From: Welwitschia mirabilis
Taxonomy: Eukaryota > Gnetophyta > Gnetopsida > Welwitschiales
Reading direction: 5' to 3'
Assembly (NCBI GenBank): GCA_051453625.1
Contig: JBOZIK010000001.1
Coordinates: 169,383,253-169,415,617, forward strand
DNA length: 32,365 nt
Shown here: positions 1 through 9,770 of the stretch, piece by piece
Position numbering within the stretch: position 1 is the stretch's first letter
Layout: each line of letters starts with the position of its first letter
Translations under genes and position numbers: made by a program
The notes under the pieces: generated by a model
What the model was told of the DNA's origin: nothing
What the model saw: the letters and a program-made list of their open reading frames with translations, nothing else
Database searches by the model: none

Positions 1-340
1 TTTCAGCTATCTCTTTGAAAAAGACTATCTAGTTAATACATTGCTAAATCATTGGCTCTTACTATAGCTACATCACTCTGATCTAAAACACTTACAGGTG
101 ACAACGATAAGGAATAACTCAAACACTTATCATAGTAACATCTTTTCAGGCTTGTTGCTTCTTTTAATATTATTGTTTATTGGCATTTAAATTATAAGGA
201 CTGTCAACTTTTTGAATACACGTATTATAGTCCATTTCTTACTTTTATTCTTAGGATCCCTTACTAGGATTTTCAGATTATAAGATGACTCTCACATGGA
301 CATTCTTCTGTAAGTGCTTGTGAGCATATTTCTGCATTAA
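1..340. other. Unassigned AT-rich sequence
   Basis: I see no coding frame, RNA gene or repeat match within the window here. It is left unassigned. Confidence 0.5.
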
Positions 341-523
341 TTATTGTAAATCCCTAGAGGGAAGAAAGTGGTACCTTATAAGGAGTATCTTGGTTGTACA
401 TAAGGTTGATGGTGCTCTGAAACCATTGTTTTGTAGGTTAAGGATATCCACAAGTATGAGAGGAAGCTACCCTCTGTGTGTAAACATACCCAAGTTGGGG
501 ATCCACATTAATTTAATAAAGTT
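341..523 (+). repeat. Possible LTR-type (R/U5-like) remnant
   Basis: This is a more complex island in AT-rich DNA, with phrases such as TGTAAATCCCTAGAGGGAAG, CATAAGGTTGATGGTGCTCT and CCAAGTTGGGGATCCACATT. The style resembles transcribed LTR segments of plant copia elements. I find no partner LTR, primer site or coding domain beside it, so this is only an impression. The 74-codon frame over it (390-614) looks like chance. Confidence 0.22.
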
Positions 524-545
524 TTATTATGTAAAGTTTAATTTG

Positions 546-2285
546 TTTGTAGTAGAGTTTTCATTTGTTAGACCTCATTTACTACTTCCCACTGAGTTCA
601 ATGATCCTCATTGAGGTTAATTTTAACATAATTAGCTAGAACATTAAACTAAGATGTGTTTAGAACATTATAAATGTTGATGGATTAGATTCACTTAGAT
701 TGGTAACATTATTATTCACTAGTATTAGATATAAGATGATAGAATGTCATTTTTTATGGTAAATATCTATTTGAATTAGGATCAAAGGTTAGAATATATT
801 TCAAAATTTAAATTATATGAATAACCTCTGAAAAAGTTAACACTAAACTCCTCTAGGAGTAGGGCCTTATTATTAAGGAGATTAAGAAATTTGTATCTAT
901 TTTCCACTAGTTAGCATATTCATATTCAAATGGCTTTCTTCCATTATCTTAATAAGATCATCATGAGTAGGGTAACATTCTGAAAGATATCTTCAAAAGT
1001 GTTCTAACCTATTAAAGGCATGTTTATTATATAGAGTAGCTTCTTTTAGAGAAAAATAAAAAGAGCTAAATACAAAGTAACTTTTCATTACATGATTTTA
1101 AGTTAAACATATTGAGTATTTTCATATACCTTTTGAATTTGAATTTTTTTAGCTTAGGTATTATGGATTTAAATAGTGAAACCTCCAGATGGTATGACAT
1201 CTTCTGTTTCTCATTAGAAAAAGAATTAATATTAAAATTAATAACTAATAAATGTAAAGATTCTTCATCATCCTAAGCTTGGATAATACCAAAACTATCA
1301 AACCTATCAAAGAATTAAATCTTATAAAGACTAAAAACTTTATACGCTACAAGACCATCAATATTTAAAAAGCACTAATGTGTAAAGATTAAAGACCCTA
1401 TTTTATTTTATTTTTGATAGTTGTAATATATTTGACATTTAGATAAGTAATTTTTCTTTTCTTTTTAGATTATTTTAATTTTTTCCCACTCTTCCATTTT
1501 ATTTGCAAGTTTCTTTTATATGAGATTTTTATCTTCAAAGATTTTTCTCCTTTAAAGTTACTTTAATATCTCTAAGTTTTCTCTCTTGGCTATGTATTTC
1601 TGAATTTGATGATGATAAGCCAAGGTGTATCTCCTTTATGACTTATCTTGTAAGACTGTAAAATAGATTATTTTCTAATATTCATTTTTTATTTTAGTAA
1701 TTATAGAGTTTCTTTAATTGAATTTTCATCCTCTCTTTTGGGGATACTTACTACATGAAGATGTTAATGAATTCTCTGATTTTTCTCCTTCTATAGATTT
1801 TGAAATAGTTACATCACCATTTAGAACATTGTTTGCAACATGTTAATTCTTATTTTATAAATCTTAAATCTTATTTACTAATGTAGTATTTGCATCTAGC
1901 TCTATTATTTTTTAAAGAACACCTTTGTGTTGGTTATTCATATGACTTGGAAAATCTTTAAGCAATGAAACCTTACACCATGATTTTATGATGTGTGATT
2001 TTTGTTAACATAATCTTATATTTGATCTTTGGAATGGTAATTGTTTTCCTATTTGTTGTTCATGTTTTTTTCATTCTAGTAAGCTGAATTTGCTATATAT
2101 AATGTAACTTATTATTGCATAATGTTTATCATTACTTTTTTTTTGTAGTGATTTAGTGAATATTTGAAATTAAAAAATAACTAGATTTGTGATACTATTA
2201 ATCTATAAAATTGGTATATATACATAGTAATTATCCATTAGTGTTTAATATTCATAATGAATCTTTTTTATGGATTATTTTATTA
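546..2285. other. Unassigned AT-rich region
   Basis: About 1.7 kb of very AT-rich sequence, notably T-rich between about 1390 and 2150. All frames are closed at short intervals. I recognise no transposon domain, RNA gene or tandem repeat. Confidence 0.5.
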
Positions 2286-2289
2286 ATTG

Positions 2290-2450
2290 AATATAGCCAA
2301 TTAGAAAGTTGTGTATTCAAACCGTAGAATGTATTTCTTAGTACACTATGAGATCCTGGACATAATTAAATTATTAATTTAGATGATCATCTTAGCTCTA
2401 AGTAGATCTATAATCATTAAAAGTTTCAACTTCAACATTCCCCTTTTATT
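2290..2450 (+). repeat. SINE-like repeat, copy 1 (plus strand)
   Basis: This is a diverged member of the short repeat family seen five times between 2290 and 4413. It begins with a tRNA-like stretch (GCCAATTAGAAAG resembling an A box, TATTCAAACC resembling a B box) and continues with a body containing ATAATTAAATTATT. It ends in the family's conserved tail ATCATTAAAAGTTTCAAC at 2413-2430, followed by a T-rich end. The tRNA-like head is shorter than in the other copies. Its tail faces the tail of the next copy. Confidence 0.55.
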
Positions 2451-2510
2451 TGTTATTATTTTATTAATATATAGTTTTAATCATCAAAAAATTTAGACAA
2501 GACTTTAAAA

Positions 2511-2715
2511 AAAGGAGAGATGTAAAAGTTGAAACTTTTAGTGATTGTACATTTTCCTCAGAGTGCAACCATAAATATTGTCCAAATGAATATTTAAATT
2601 ATTTCTAGCCTTATAAGTACTAAGTAAGACCTCTAAAGGTTCCAATCCATGATCTCTTAAGAGCGGGACAATTGTCACACTAGTTAGACTATCATTGAAT
2701 TGATAAAAGAACTTA
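2511..2715 (-). repeat. SINE-like repeat, copy 2 (minus strand), best preserved
   Basis: Read on the minus strand, the head resembles a tRNA gene: TAGTCTAACTAGTG fits an A box, and GGATTGGAACC (2638-2648) matches the B-box consensus at 7 of 11 positions. A body of about 90 bases follows, then the tail ATCACTAAAAGTTTCAAC, then ACATCTCTCC and a run of seven T. A tRNA-like head, unrelated body and simple T-rich 3' end are the usual build of a plant SINE. The 67-codon minus-strand frame over it (2538-2741) is not a gene. Confidence 0.65.
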
Positions 2716-3086
2716 AATATGTTAGCATTTTTCAATAACAACCATGAATAGAGCTTTTAAGTTACTAAGGATTTTGTTACCATCCACTTAAGCATAATTA
2801 ACTTATAATACAAGACAAAATCATATCATAAATAAGATTGAGTCTATCAACTATATAAAAACTTTAAATAGTATTATCAAGGAAATACATTAGGAAACTA
2901 GCTAATAAAGTGCAAATTCAATCATTACAAAAATACTTTCCTCAAAAGCACCATCCCAAGAATTATAAGAATTGAATTTTTTATTTTATTTTTATTATTA
3001 GTTATTTGATAGTTAGTTGAGAGAATCACAACCTTTAAACCACCATTTTATTCATCATATAAGCATAATGTCTTTTGATAATTTGA
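2716..3086. other. Unassigned spacer between SINE-like copies
   Basis: AT-rich spacer with no coding frame or repeat that I recognise. Confidence 0.5.
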
Positions 3087-3232
3087 AAAGAAGAGATGTT
3101 GAACTTAGAACTTTTAGAGATTGTAACTTTCCTTAAAGTATAGCCATCATCATAGCTTAAATAAATAATTTAATTATGCTTAGGGCCTCATAATATGTCA
3201 AGCTAGGCACCCAAAAATTTAAATCAATGACC
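3087..3232 (-). repeat. SINE-like repeat, copy 3 (minus strand), cut by gap
   Basis: Only the 3' part is visible. The body, read on the minus strand, contains TATTATGAGGCCCTAAG and ATAATTAAATTATT, close to copy 1. The tail reads ATCTCTAAAAGTTCTAAG and then ACATCTCTTCTTTTC. The tRNA-like head would lie in the N run that starts at 3233. Confidence 0.55.
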
Positions 3233-3879
3233 NNNNNNNNNNNNNNNNNNNNNNNNNNNNNNNNNNNNNNNNNNNNNNNNNNNNNNNNNNNNNNNNNNNN
3301 NNNNNNNNNNNNNNNNNNNNNNNNNNNNNNNNNNNNNNNNNNNNNNNNNNNNNNNNNNNNNNNNNNNNNNNNNNNNNNNNNNNNNNNNNNNNNNNNNNNN
3401 NNNNNNNNNNNNNNNNNNNNNNNNNNNNNNNNNNNNNNNNNNNNNNNNNNNNNNNNNNNNNNNNNNNNNNNNNNNNNNNNNNNNNNNNNNNNNNNNNNNN
3501 NNNNNNNNNNNNNNNNNNNNNNNNNNNNNNNNNNNNNNNNNNNNNNNNNNNNNNNNNNNNNNNNNNNNNNNNNNNNNNNNNNNNNNNNNNNNNNNNNNNN
3601 NNNNNNNNNNNNNNNNNNNNNNNNNNNNNNNNNNNNNNNNNNNNNNNNNNNNNNNNNNNNNNNNNNNNNNNNNNNNNNNNNNNNNNNNNNNNNNNNNNNN
3701 NNNNNNNNNNNNNNNNNNNNNNNNNNNNNNNNNNNNNNNNNNNNNNNNNNNNNNNNNNNNNNNNNNNNNNNNNNNNNNNNNNNNNNNNNNNNNNNNNNNN
3801 NNNNNNNNNNNNNNNNNNNNNNNNNNNNNNNNNNNNNNNNNNNNNNNNNNNNNNNNNNNNNNNNNNNNNNNNNNNNNNN
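3233..3879. other. Assembly gap, 647 N
   Basis: Unsequenced. The gap ends directly at a long AC microsatellite, which probably caused the break. Apparent open frames across it are artefacts of the Ns. Confidence 0.97.

Positions 3880-3951
<72 letters not shown>
3880..3951 (+). repeat. (AC)n microsatellite, about 36 units
   Basis: An uninterrupted dinucleotide run of about 72 bases abuts the gap, so its true length is unknown. The Cys-Val and His-Thr frames through it are translations of the repeat, not genes. Confidence 0.97.
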
Positions 3952-3954
<3 letters not shown>

Positions 3955-4032
3955 TGCTTAAAAAATATTGATATAGAAAATAGTTAGGATCCATATTTAG
4001 TTTATTTTGATTAATTTTATTGGTATTAAAGT

Positions 4033-4260
4033 TGGTGGAATGTCAAAATTGAAATTTTTATTGATCATATCTTCTCTTAGGAGTAGAGTTGTCATGATCA
4101 CTCAAACAAATGATTGTAACTATGTCTAAGGCCTTGTGGTTTGATCATAAGGTAACCCAAAGTTTTGAATCCATGAACTCCTAAATAGAGGAAGAATTAC
4201 TCACTAGTTAGAATGCCATCCCATTAACTATATTGATATTTAAGATAGTTGGATATATTT
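4033..4260 (-). repeat. SINE-like repeat, copy 4 (minus strand)
   Basis: On the minus strand it starts with a tRNA-like head (GATGGCATTCTAACTAGTGA, then CATGGATTCAAAAC near the B-box position). The body contains AAGGCCTTAGACATAG, and the family tail follows as ATCAATAAAAATTTCAAT then ACATTCCACC. It is nearly full length and keeps the same order of parts as copy 2. Confidence 0.6.
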
Positions 4261-4295
4261 GGTAATGCATAAAGTCTATACTATCTTTATTGTCG

Positions 4296-4413
4296 ATGGC
4301 ATGGTAGCCCAATTAGTAAGACACTACCCTCCACATAGGGATATATGGTTATGAACCTTTGGATATTCTACTTAGCATAAGAACTTTTATGAGGCCTTGA
4401 GTATAATTTATTA
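4296..4413 (+). repeat. SINE-like repeat, copy 5 (plus strand), 3' truncated
   Basis: The head GATGGCATGGTAGCCCAATT looks strongly like the 5' half of a tRNA with its A box, and GGTTATGAACC matches the B-box consensus at 7 of 11 positions. The body has TATGAGGCCTTGAGTATAAT, as in copies 3 and 4. The usual AAAAGTTTCAAC tail is missing, so it ends early or is interrupted by the copia A LTR next to it. Confidence 0.55.
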
Positions 4414-4786
4414 AGAGTTTAGGTGGAAGAGTAATAGAGTATAGGGAAAATTAATGAAACACAAAATGAAAACAAGAAGCATAGAAATTATAATTAGATG
4501 AAACATTCTTTAAACAATATTAACTTTGAATAATTTAAGAATGAATGAATTAAAACTAGATTGCACAAATTTGATATAGCACAATATAGTTTATACATTA
4601 TACAAAAAGACACAACTCTTAATGAATCAACTTAGAATAGTTGTGATGCTTCATTTAGAGTAATTAACTAATTTGTTAAATAAATAAAGACTGATAGTTT
4701 ATTTTGCTATAATGAAACACATTTAATTATGAAATACAAAATATATTATGTGTTAGTTTTGTATTATTAATGTGTTTTATCTAACA
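4414..4786 (-). mobile_element. Copia A 3' LTR (approximate far edge)
   Basis: The LTR begins on the minus strand at 4786 with TGTTAGATAAAACAC, directly after the purine tract that follows the RNase H region. That is where a copia 3' LTR starts. The far edge is a guess, because no second copia A LTR is visible for comparison; it was placed where the SINE-like copy ends. The sequence is AT-rich with no coding frame. Confidence 0.55.
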
Positions 4787-4802
4787 ATCTTTCTCCAACT
4801 TC
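4787..4802 (-). promoter_or_regulatory. Copia A polypurine tract
   Basis: On the minus strand the sequence is AAGTTGGAGAAAGATT, immediately before TGTTAG. A purine run such as AGTGGGAGA next to TGTT is the standard plus-strand priming site at the end of copia pol. Confidence 0.6.
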
Positions 4803-7107
4803 TACATCTTTGATTTGTAGGGCTTCCATAAGCTCCTAAAATTTTCTTCCTCTAATTGACTTTGTGAGTCCATCTACTTTTTACCACTAGGTGTTGATAT
4901 AACTTGGTTGGATGAATTCTTCTAACTCCTTGATGTAGTGGAACTTGACGTTGACATGCTTGATCCTTTTGTGAAATACAGGGTTCTTGACTAGTTTGAC
5001 TACACTTTGGTTATCATAATGGATGGGAATAGGAGTTCATACTTACTTTGTTAAGATCTCCTAGTGTTTGATGGATCCATATTAACTCACAACATGGAGA
5101 TTCTCCTATGATATATTCTACTTGCATAAAGGAAAGTGCAATTTTCTTCTATTTATGGCTTAACCACTAAATAGTACTTTTGTTAAGGTAAATGACATGA
5201 CCTGTGGCTAACCCATCATCTTTAGCACTAGCCCAATCAAAATTTTATATATTCCACTAAGTATTTGAATATATTGATCACCAACGTCATGTATGTTTTG
5301 TTTGAAGAATGCATGACTCTAGTAAGTTTGTTGACAAGAAATTTAATATCTGACCTTGCATTCATTAGATATATCAGCTTATCTATTAGCTTTTGGTACC
5401 TTATGGGCTTAATTTATTTTACTGTTTCATCAGGATTTATCTTTGTACCTCGCTCCATGGAATTATTTCATTGTTGCTAGTTTTTAAAGTATTGTTTGTT
5501 AAGTTTTTTTATTAATATACTTTTCTTAAAATAGTTTTAGTATTTCTTTGTTTTTTGATATTTAAAAGCCTAAAACATGCTTAAAAGCTTTGAGATATGA
5601 TATTTGAAATTTTTGACTAAGAGCATCATTAACTCCTTTAATCTTCTTTTTATGCTTCCTTATCAATATTATGTTATCAACATAAAGTAATAGTATTACC
5701 ATTCTCTTATGTTTTGTAAGTGATTTTATCTAGAGATCTATTTCTATGAAAGAATTTTTGAAACCTAGGTTTTTAATAAATAATTATTCTTATCAAGCCC
5801 TACTCAAGGAGCTTATTTTAGGCCATATAGGAATTTTCTCAGTGTACACACTTTTATTTCATGGCCTTTAATTTCAAAGCCTTTAGGTTGAGTTATGAAG
5901 TTCTTCTTTAATATCTCAATTTAGAAATGCATAATTGATGTTATGCTAGGATGGATTCTAGTTATACTAAACTGTTAAATAAAGAATGATTCAAATTATA
6001 TGAATCTTCTCTATGGAAGAAAATGTTTTATTGTATTTAATTATTTTTTTGAGAAAAACCTTTAACAACAAATATGACTTTATATATGTTAATTGTACTA
6101 TATTCATTATATTTTATAGGAAAAACCATTTTGCATCAATTAGTTTCTTTAATGAGTTCCTAGATTTAATTCTTTAGGATTCTATCATAATCCTCCTACA
6201 TTGCTTTGTTTTAATTTGTATTTTTGAGAAATTTTTTAACACTAGCTGCTCTTTGTCACTTGTTTCATTGATACTAGAAATAAGTGCTCAATCTCTTTGT
6301 GTGATTTGATTTAGATTTTATTTTAGTAGACTTCTTTCATCTTCATGCAATGACACATAAACTGTTCTTATCCAATATGGATTTTCTATTTTGTCAATCC
6401 ATGTAGGACTTATTTTTTCATGTTCTTTTGTGATAGGAATAGTTTGCTCCACTCTTAATGTGATTCATTGTTCTAATGGTTTAAGGATTTCATATCAAAC
6501 CTTTAGAGTCTAGTTTATCTAAATTTTAACTTGTACATTTGTTAAGAGGTTATACTAACGCTTCATTAATTTAAATCAGGTCATCAAATGGTGTGGATAA
6601 AATAAGGTTATCAATTTTACTATTTTGTGAAATATAATATCTTAAGTAATTACAACTCTTTTAAAAGTTAAGTCCTCTACTTGGTAGGATTTGTTCTTGC
6701 AAGAATAACTAAGTATGATATAGGTTTTGGCTTTATTTTGTAGTTTGTTTCGTCACTGTAGCATGTGCGTAGAAACTTACTTCTAAATGTTTTAAGGTGA
6801 TTATAAGATACCACTTAATCAGATCATTTTTAATAAAAAGTTTCTTTTAGAGTTATATAACTATTGTAATATCTTTTATTCATAGAAATAATGAAAGGCA
6901 TGTCTTATATAGCATGCTTTTGGTCATCTCTATGATGGTTCTATTTTTTCTTTCAACTACTCTATTAACTTGAGGTTCTTAGGGTGGAGTCACTTCATGT
7001 TAAATTCTAACCTTTTCAATTTTATCATAAAATCCATTTAATATGTATTCGCCTCCTCTATTTATTCTAAGCTTCTTGTTTTATAGTTATATTTGGTTCT
7101 TCATTCG
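4803..7107 (-). pseudogene. Copia A pol, 3' part: integrase end, RT and RNase H (decayed)
   Basis: This is the downstream part of a Ty1/copia polyprotein, closed by many stops and frameshifts. On the minus strand the order is: the integrase core with INRGGEY (Asn codon 7060-7062 where the family has the second catalytic Asp) and a VVERKNRTI motif; RT with VKGFSQ (6051-6069) and YVDN at 5673-5684 instead of YVDD; RNase H with DWASAKDD; then VEYIIGE and CELIWIHQTLGDL (about 5060-5115). The last is the usual EAEYIA / CE-WL region. The product would have copied and integrated the element. It cannot be made now. The 5' part of the same pol lies at 21349-22330, separated by the copia B insertion. 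Confidence 0.85.
5265..5480 (-). other. Region of copia A pol between RT and RNase H
   Basis: A plus-strand frame of 71 codons is open here, but it lies antisense to clear copia pol sequence. The minus strand shows NARSDIKF followed by VNKLTRVMHSSN, resembling the copia segment before RNase H. The plus-strand frame is therefore not a gene. Confidence 0.7.
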
Positions 7108-7321
7108 TGTATAGCAAGTTAACATAATTGGCCTTAAGACACTTATTAACTTAGTTAATGAAACATGAAGAAACATGTTCTATTTCATATCCAAATGACA
7201 GAACATTTTCCACTTTGCAAAAACCTATAAGAGAAAGACCCTTCTAAAGAAAATTAATCATTCAAGATTCATCCAATCAAGGAGAAGAATAGATAAAACA
7301 TGAGAAAACACTTTTAGTCAC
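7108..7321 (+). repeat. Copia B 5' LTR, left piece
   Basis: Starts TGTATAGCAAGTTAAC and aligns with 20791-21010. It stops where gypsy C begins at 7322. The last five bases, GTCAC, are the target-site duplication of gypsy C. Confidence 0.78.
7317..7321 (+). repeat. Gypsy C target-site duplication, left copy
   Basis: GTCAC, directly before the TG of the 5' LTR. The right copy at 17551-17555 is GTTAC, one transition away. The uninterrupted second LTR of copia B reads straight through this point (TTATAGTAACACTAGCC near 20995), which confirms the insertion site. Confidence 0.85.
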
Positions 7322-7746
7322 TGTTGCAAGCTAAATTAGCCATATTTAACATCATGTTTAGATTGTGTTTTTAGGTTATTTTTATAGGTTTAATGCTTAT
7401 ATGGACCACTTTTGATGATGAAGACCAAATATAAAGAATTAATAATAATTTGGACCAAAGTGGAGTAATTATAAAGAATTTGAGAAAGACATACCAAAAA
7501 TACATTATGCAAGAAGATGTTACATGAAGAGAACAACCCAAAAGTCACCAAGAAGACACGTGGAAGACAAGAAGCCATGAAAAGATGAAAGATCAATGGT
7601 CATCCACCTAGTCATTTGAAAGATAAGAAGGCATGTAGAAGACATGAATAATACAAAAGAAAAGCTCCAACATTTATGTAATCATTGATATAATAGCCAC
7701 TGGTCTATTATAACTCTTTAGTGATCTAATTAGTTATCCCAAATAC

Positions 7747-7754
7747 TATAAATA
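7747..7754 (+). promoter_or_regulatory. TATA box of gypsy C 5' LTR
   Basis: TATAAATA in the U3 part of the LTR. The matching site in the 3' LTR (16720-16727) is TACAAATA, so that copy has lost it by one T-to-C change. Confidence 0.6.
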
Positions 7755-7844
7755 TGCCCTTTAAATCCCCCATCTACTCATCTCATTTGTATCAATTATT
7801 CTTATGATGTTTGGAGAGGAATTGAGCAAGGGATCCATTCACTA

Positions 7845-7981
7845 GTTGCAAAGAAGCGCTTTTCTTGGTGTTAAGCTATGTCTCCTTCATGGAGAAGCTG
7901 TTATTTTATAACTGTTGAAGAGAAGGATGTCCTTGATATTGGGCTGTGTCTCCTTCATTAAGAAGATATAACTTTGTAACT
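7845..7981 (+). repeat. Tandem 68-69 base units inside the 5' LTR
   Basis: Two diverged units, 7845-7913 and 7914-7981. Both start GTTG(C/A)A(A/G)AGAAG, contain G(T/G)GTCTCCTTCAT-like sequence and end TAACT/GTAACT. The 3' LTR carries more units of the same kind around its gap. Confidence 0.75.
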
Positions 7982-8001
7982 AGATCTGGAGAATTTTAAT
8001 T

Positions 8002-8007
8002 AATAAA
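8002..8007 (+). promoter_or_regulatory. Polyadenylation signal in gypsy C 5' LTR
   Basis: AATAAA in TTAATTAATAAAATATTG, conserved in the 3' LTR at 17155-17160. It lies about 250 bases downstream of the TATA box, a sensible place for the end of R. Confidence 0.5.
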
Positions 8008-8346
8008 ATATTGATTGATTTGTGCTTTTATAAATGCTTTTTTATCTTTCTTATAGCTTATGTCATTACAGTTAAGTGACAAGTATCTATATTACAAGTT
8101 GGTTGACTAGTTAGAATCTACATTTATGTTGCATTACATTTATTTTTGCATTTCATTTTAAATTCTAAAATTAGATTTAAATTCTATTCCAAAATCATTT
8201 GCGGTAATTTTCTCTTTCTAGCTCCTCTCTAAAGTACGACAAGCACATTGATTCCCAGATACTAGTGCATTGCTATGTGCATTTTATTAAAGATTTATAG
8301 GCAACAAGGATTAAAGATTCATTCCATAATTCACACTTCAACAAAT

Positions 8347-8364
8347 TGGCATTGTTATCAGGGA
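8347..8364 (+). promoter_or_regulatory. Gypsy C primer-binding site, tRNA-Asp type, degenerate
   Basis: TGGCATTGTTATCAGGGA, three bases after the LTR. The site typical of Athila/Tat elements, complementary to the tRNA-Asp 3' end, is TGGCGCCGTTGCCGGGGA. Twelve of 18 bases agree and all six differences are C-to-T or G-to-A, the mark of methylcytosine deamination. Confidence 0.75.
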
Positions 8365-8439
8365 GGAGTTCAAGGAAGCTAGAAGGTTTAATCTTATTGC
8401 ATAGGCGACTCATTTGGTTCTAAGTTATTTACTTGTGTA

Positions 8440-8749
8440 TTATGTATGTATAATTTTTTTCTTTTTTATAGATTAATTCGCACTTTTTCATTTTTAGTTT
8501 AGATAGGTTTTTCAATTTTCTATTAATTTTTGTTTTCTTTTCTTAGTTTAAGTTACAGATTTTCTTTCTTTTCTTTTTTTATCTTTGTTTTTTCAATTCT
8601 ATGATTTTTTTTTTTTACTTTATGTAAGTTTTTATCTCTATGTTATTTTTGCTTTCGTGTTTTAAATCTGTAAGTTTTTAACTTCTATAGGTTTTTGTCT
8701 TTTTAATTTCTGTAAGTTTTTATCTTCTTAATTTATGTAAGTTTTTGTC
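8440..8749 (+). repeat. T-rich minisatellite in gypsy C leader, left part
   Basis: Irregular copies of a unit of about 25 bases close to TTTTTAATTTCTGTAAGTTT, clearest from about 8610. The same array resumes at 10105, so element D landed inside it. Confidence 0.7.
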
Positions 8750-8776
8750 TTTTTTTCCAAGAAACGGTAAATGGAT

Positions 8777-8782
8777 TTTATT
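8777..8782 (-). promoter_or_regulatory. Polyadenylation signal of element D
   Basis: AATAAA on the minus strand, 20 bases before the oligo-A end at 8756. Normal plant spacing. Confidence 0.65.
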
Positions 8783-8979
8783 AATTAAAAAAGAAGGAAA
8801 ATATACAACATAGATTAGTAGCTATTTCACCAAGCATAGTAGAAGTTTCTCTAATATTCGAAATACTAAACATCAACATCAAATTTTGTTAAACTGGGTT
8901 CTAAATTTCAATTCGATATAGGCTTAAGGCTAGCATACCCTAAGGAGTTTACAGCAAAATGGTATTCACTAGGACATAT

Positions 8980-9770
8980 TTAAGAGGGGGGATTTGGGTA
9001 ATGGGACTAGGAGCTAAGGGCTCTGTTTCCTATTCTTCAACATTTTCTTCTTCTTCTTGTTACTATTTCTCCATAGCTTCTTCTTCATAATGATGCTACT
9101 CTATTTCTTCTATTTCTAGTGCATCATCAGTGCATCTAAGAGGCACATGGAGGCTACGCTCTTCATCACTTTCTATGTACTTCAGCGATTTTTCACAATA
9201 GTGGTTTTTACACAGGTCCCTTGGGATATCTTGTCAAGCTAAAATGTTTGCATTAATTTACATTTCCCTTTGATATAACAATTAAATCAACCCTTCATGG
9301 CATACCTTGCAACTTTGGAGAGAATAGTGAAGAGAAAAAAAGGAAGATCAATCTAAAACTACCCCATCATGATAGCAAGGAAGTGAAAGTGATGCACATT
9401 TATCTTATCAAAATGGCCTTCTAAGGTGAAATATTTCATGATCAGAGTAGCCCAAGAATCAAAGTGCATTAGTAGATCTTTCATTCTGTAACTTCCTCCT
9501 CTCTTCTGCAGTGTTTTCGTAATCACTCATTCAAAATAGGGGACTATTGAAGCATTAGGTGTGTCCTTTTTTACCTCTATACCTTGAGGACCTTTGCGAA
9601 TAGGATTACTAGTGGAAGGAATATCAGTGTAGGTGGTCGTGTTACCTATCTAACTAGATATGTCATTCTAATTTTTGAAGAACTATTTAGAGAAATTAGG
9701 ATCATGCCCTCTAATGTTAAGAACATAAGAATCCCATCTTACTGCTTGAAAGGCCTTTCAAGTTTTATCA
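8980..9770 (-). pseudogene. Decayed coding region of element D, unknown protein
   Basis: One minus-strand frame stays protein-like from about 9770 down to 9200, broken mainly by TAG and TGA that could be former Trp or Gln codons. Legible pieces are VRWDSYVLNIRGHDPNFSK, IPSTSNPIRKGPQGIEVKK, MKDLLMHFDSWATLIMKYF (starts at 9484) and IDLPFFLFTILSKVARYAM. After a frameshift near 9200 the frame continues as YIESDEERSLHVPLRCTDD and a Glu-rich acidic tail, ending at TAA 8980-8982. A 3' UTR of about 220 bases follows. I do not recognise the family. The mixture of charged and aromatic residues with an acidic C-terminus fits a soluble protein. The plus-strand frame 9584-9892 is an antisense shadow. Confidence 0.55.

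Larger units (their letters stand above)
7322..8343 (+). repeat. Gypsy C 5' LTR
   Basis: Runs from TGTTGCAAGC to CTTCAACA and aligns along its length with 16297-17550. It holds a TATA box, a tandem pair of 68-69 base units and an AATAAA. The only apparent frame, 68 codons on the minus strand (7390-7596), is chance. Confidence 0.88.

Noticed and set aside
390-614. A 74-codon frame as a small gene
   Set aside because: No recognisable motif. It lies in LTR-like sequence, and its length is expected by chance in this much DNA.
3157-3994. Open frames of 242-264 codons on both strands across 3233-3951
   Set aside because: They consist of translated N and the AC microsatellite (Cys-Val or His-Thr repeats).
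4296-4365. A functional tRNA gene
   Set aside because: The A-box and B-box resemblance is partial, the acceptor stem does not close by eye, and the segment continues into the SINE-like body shared with other copies.
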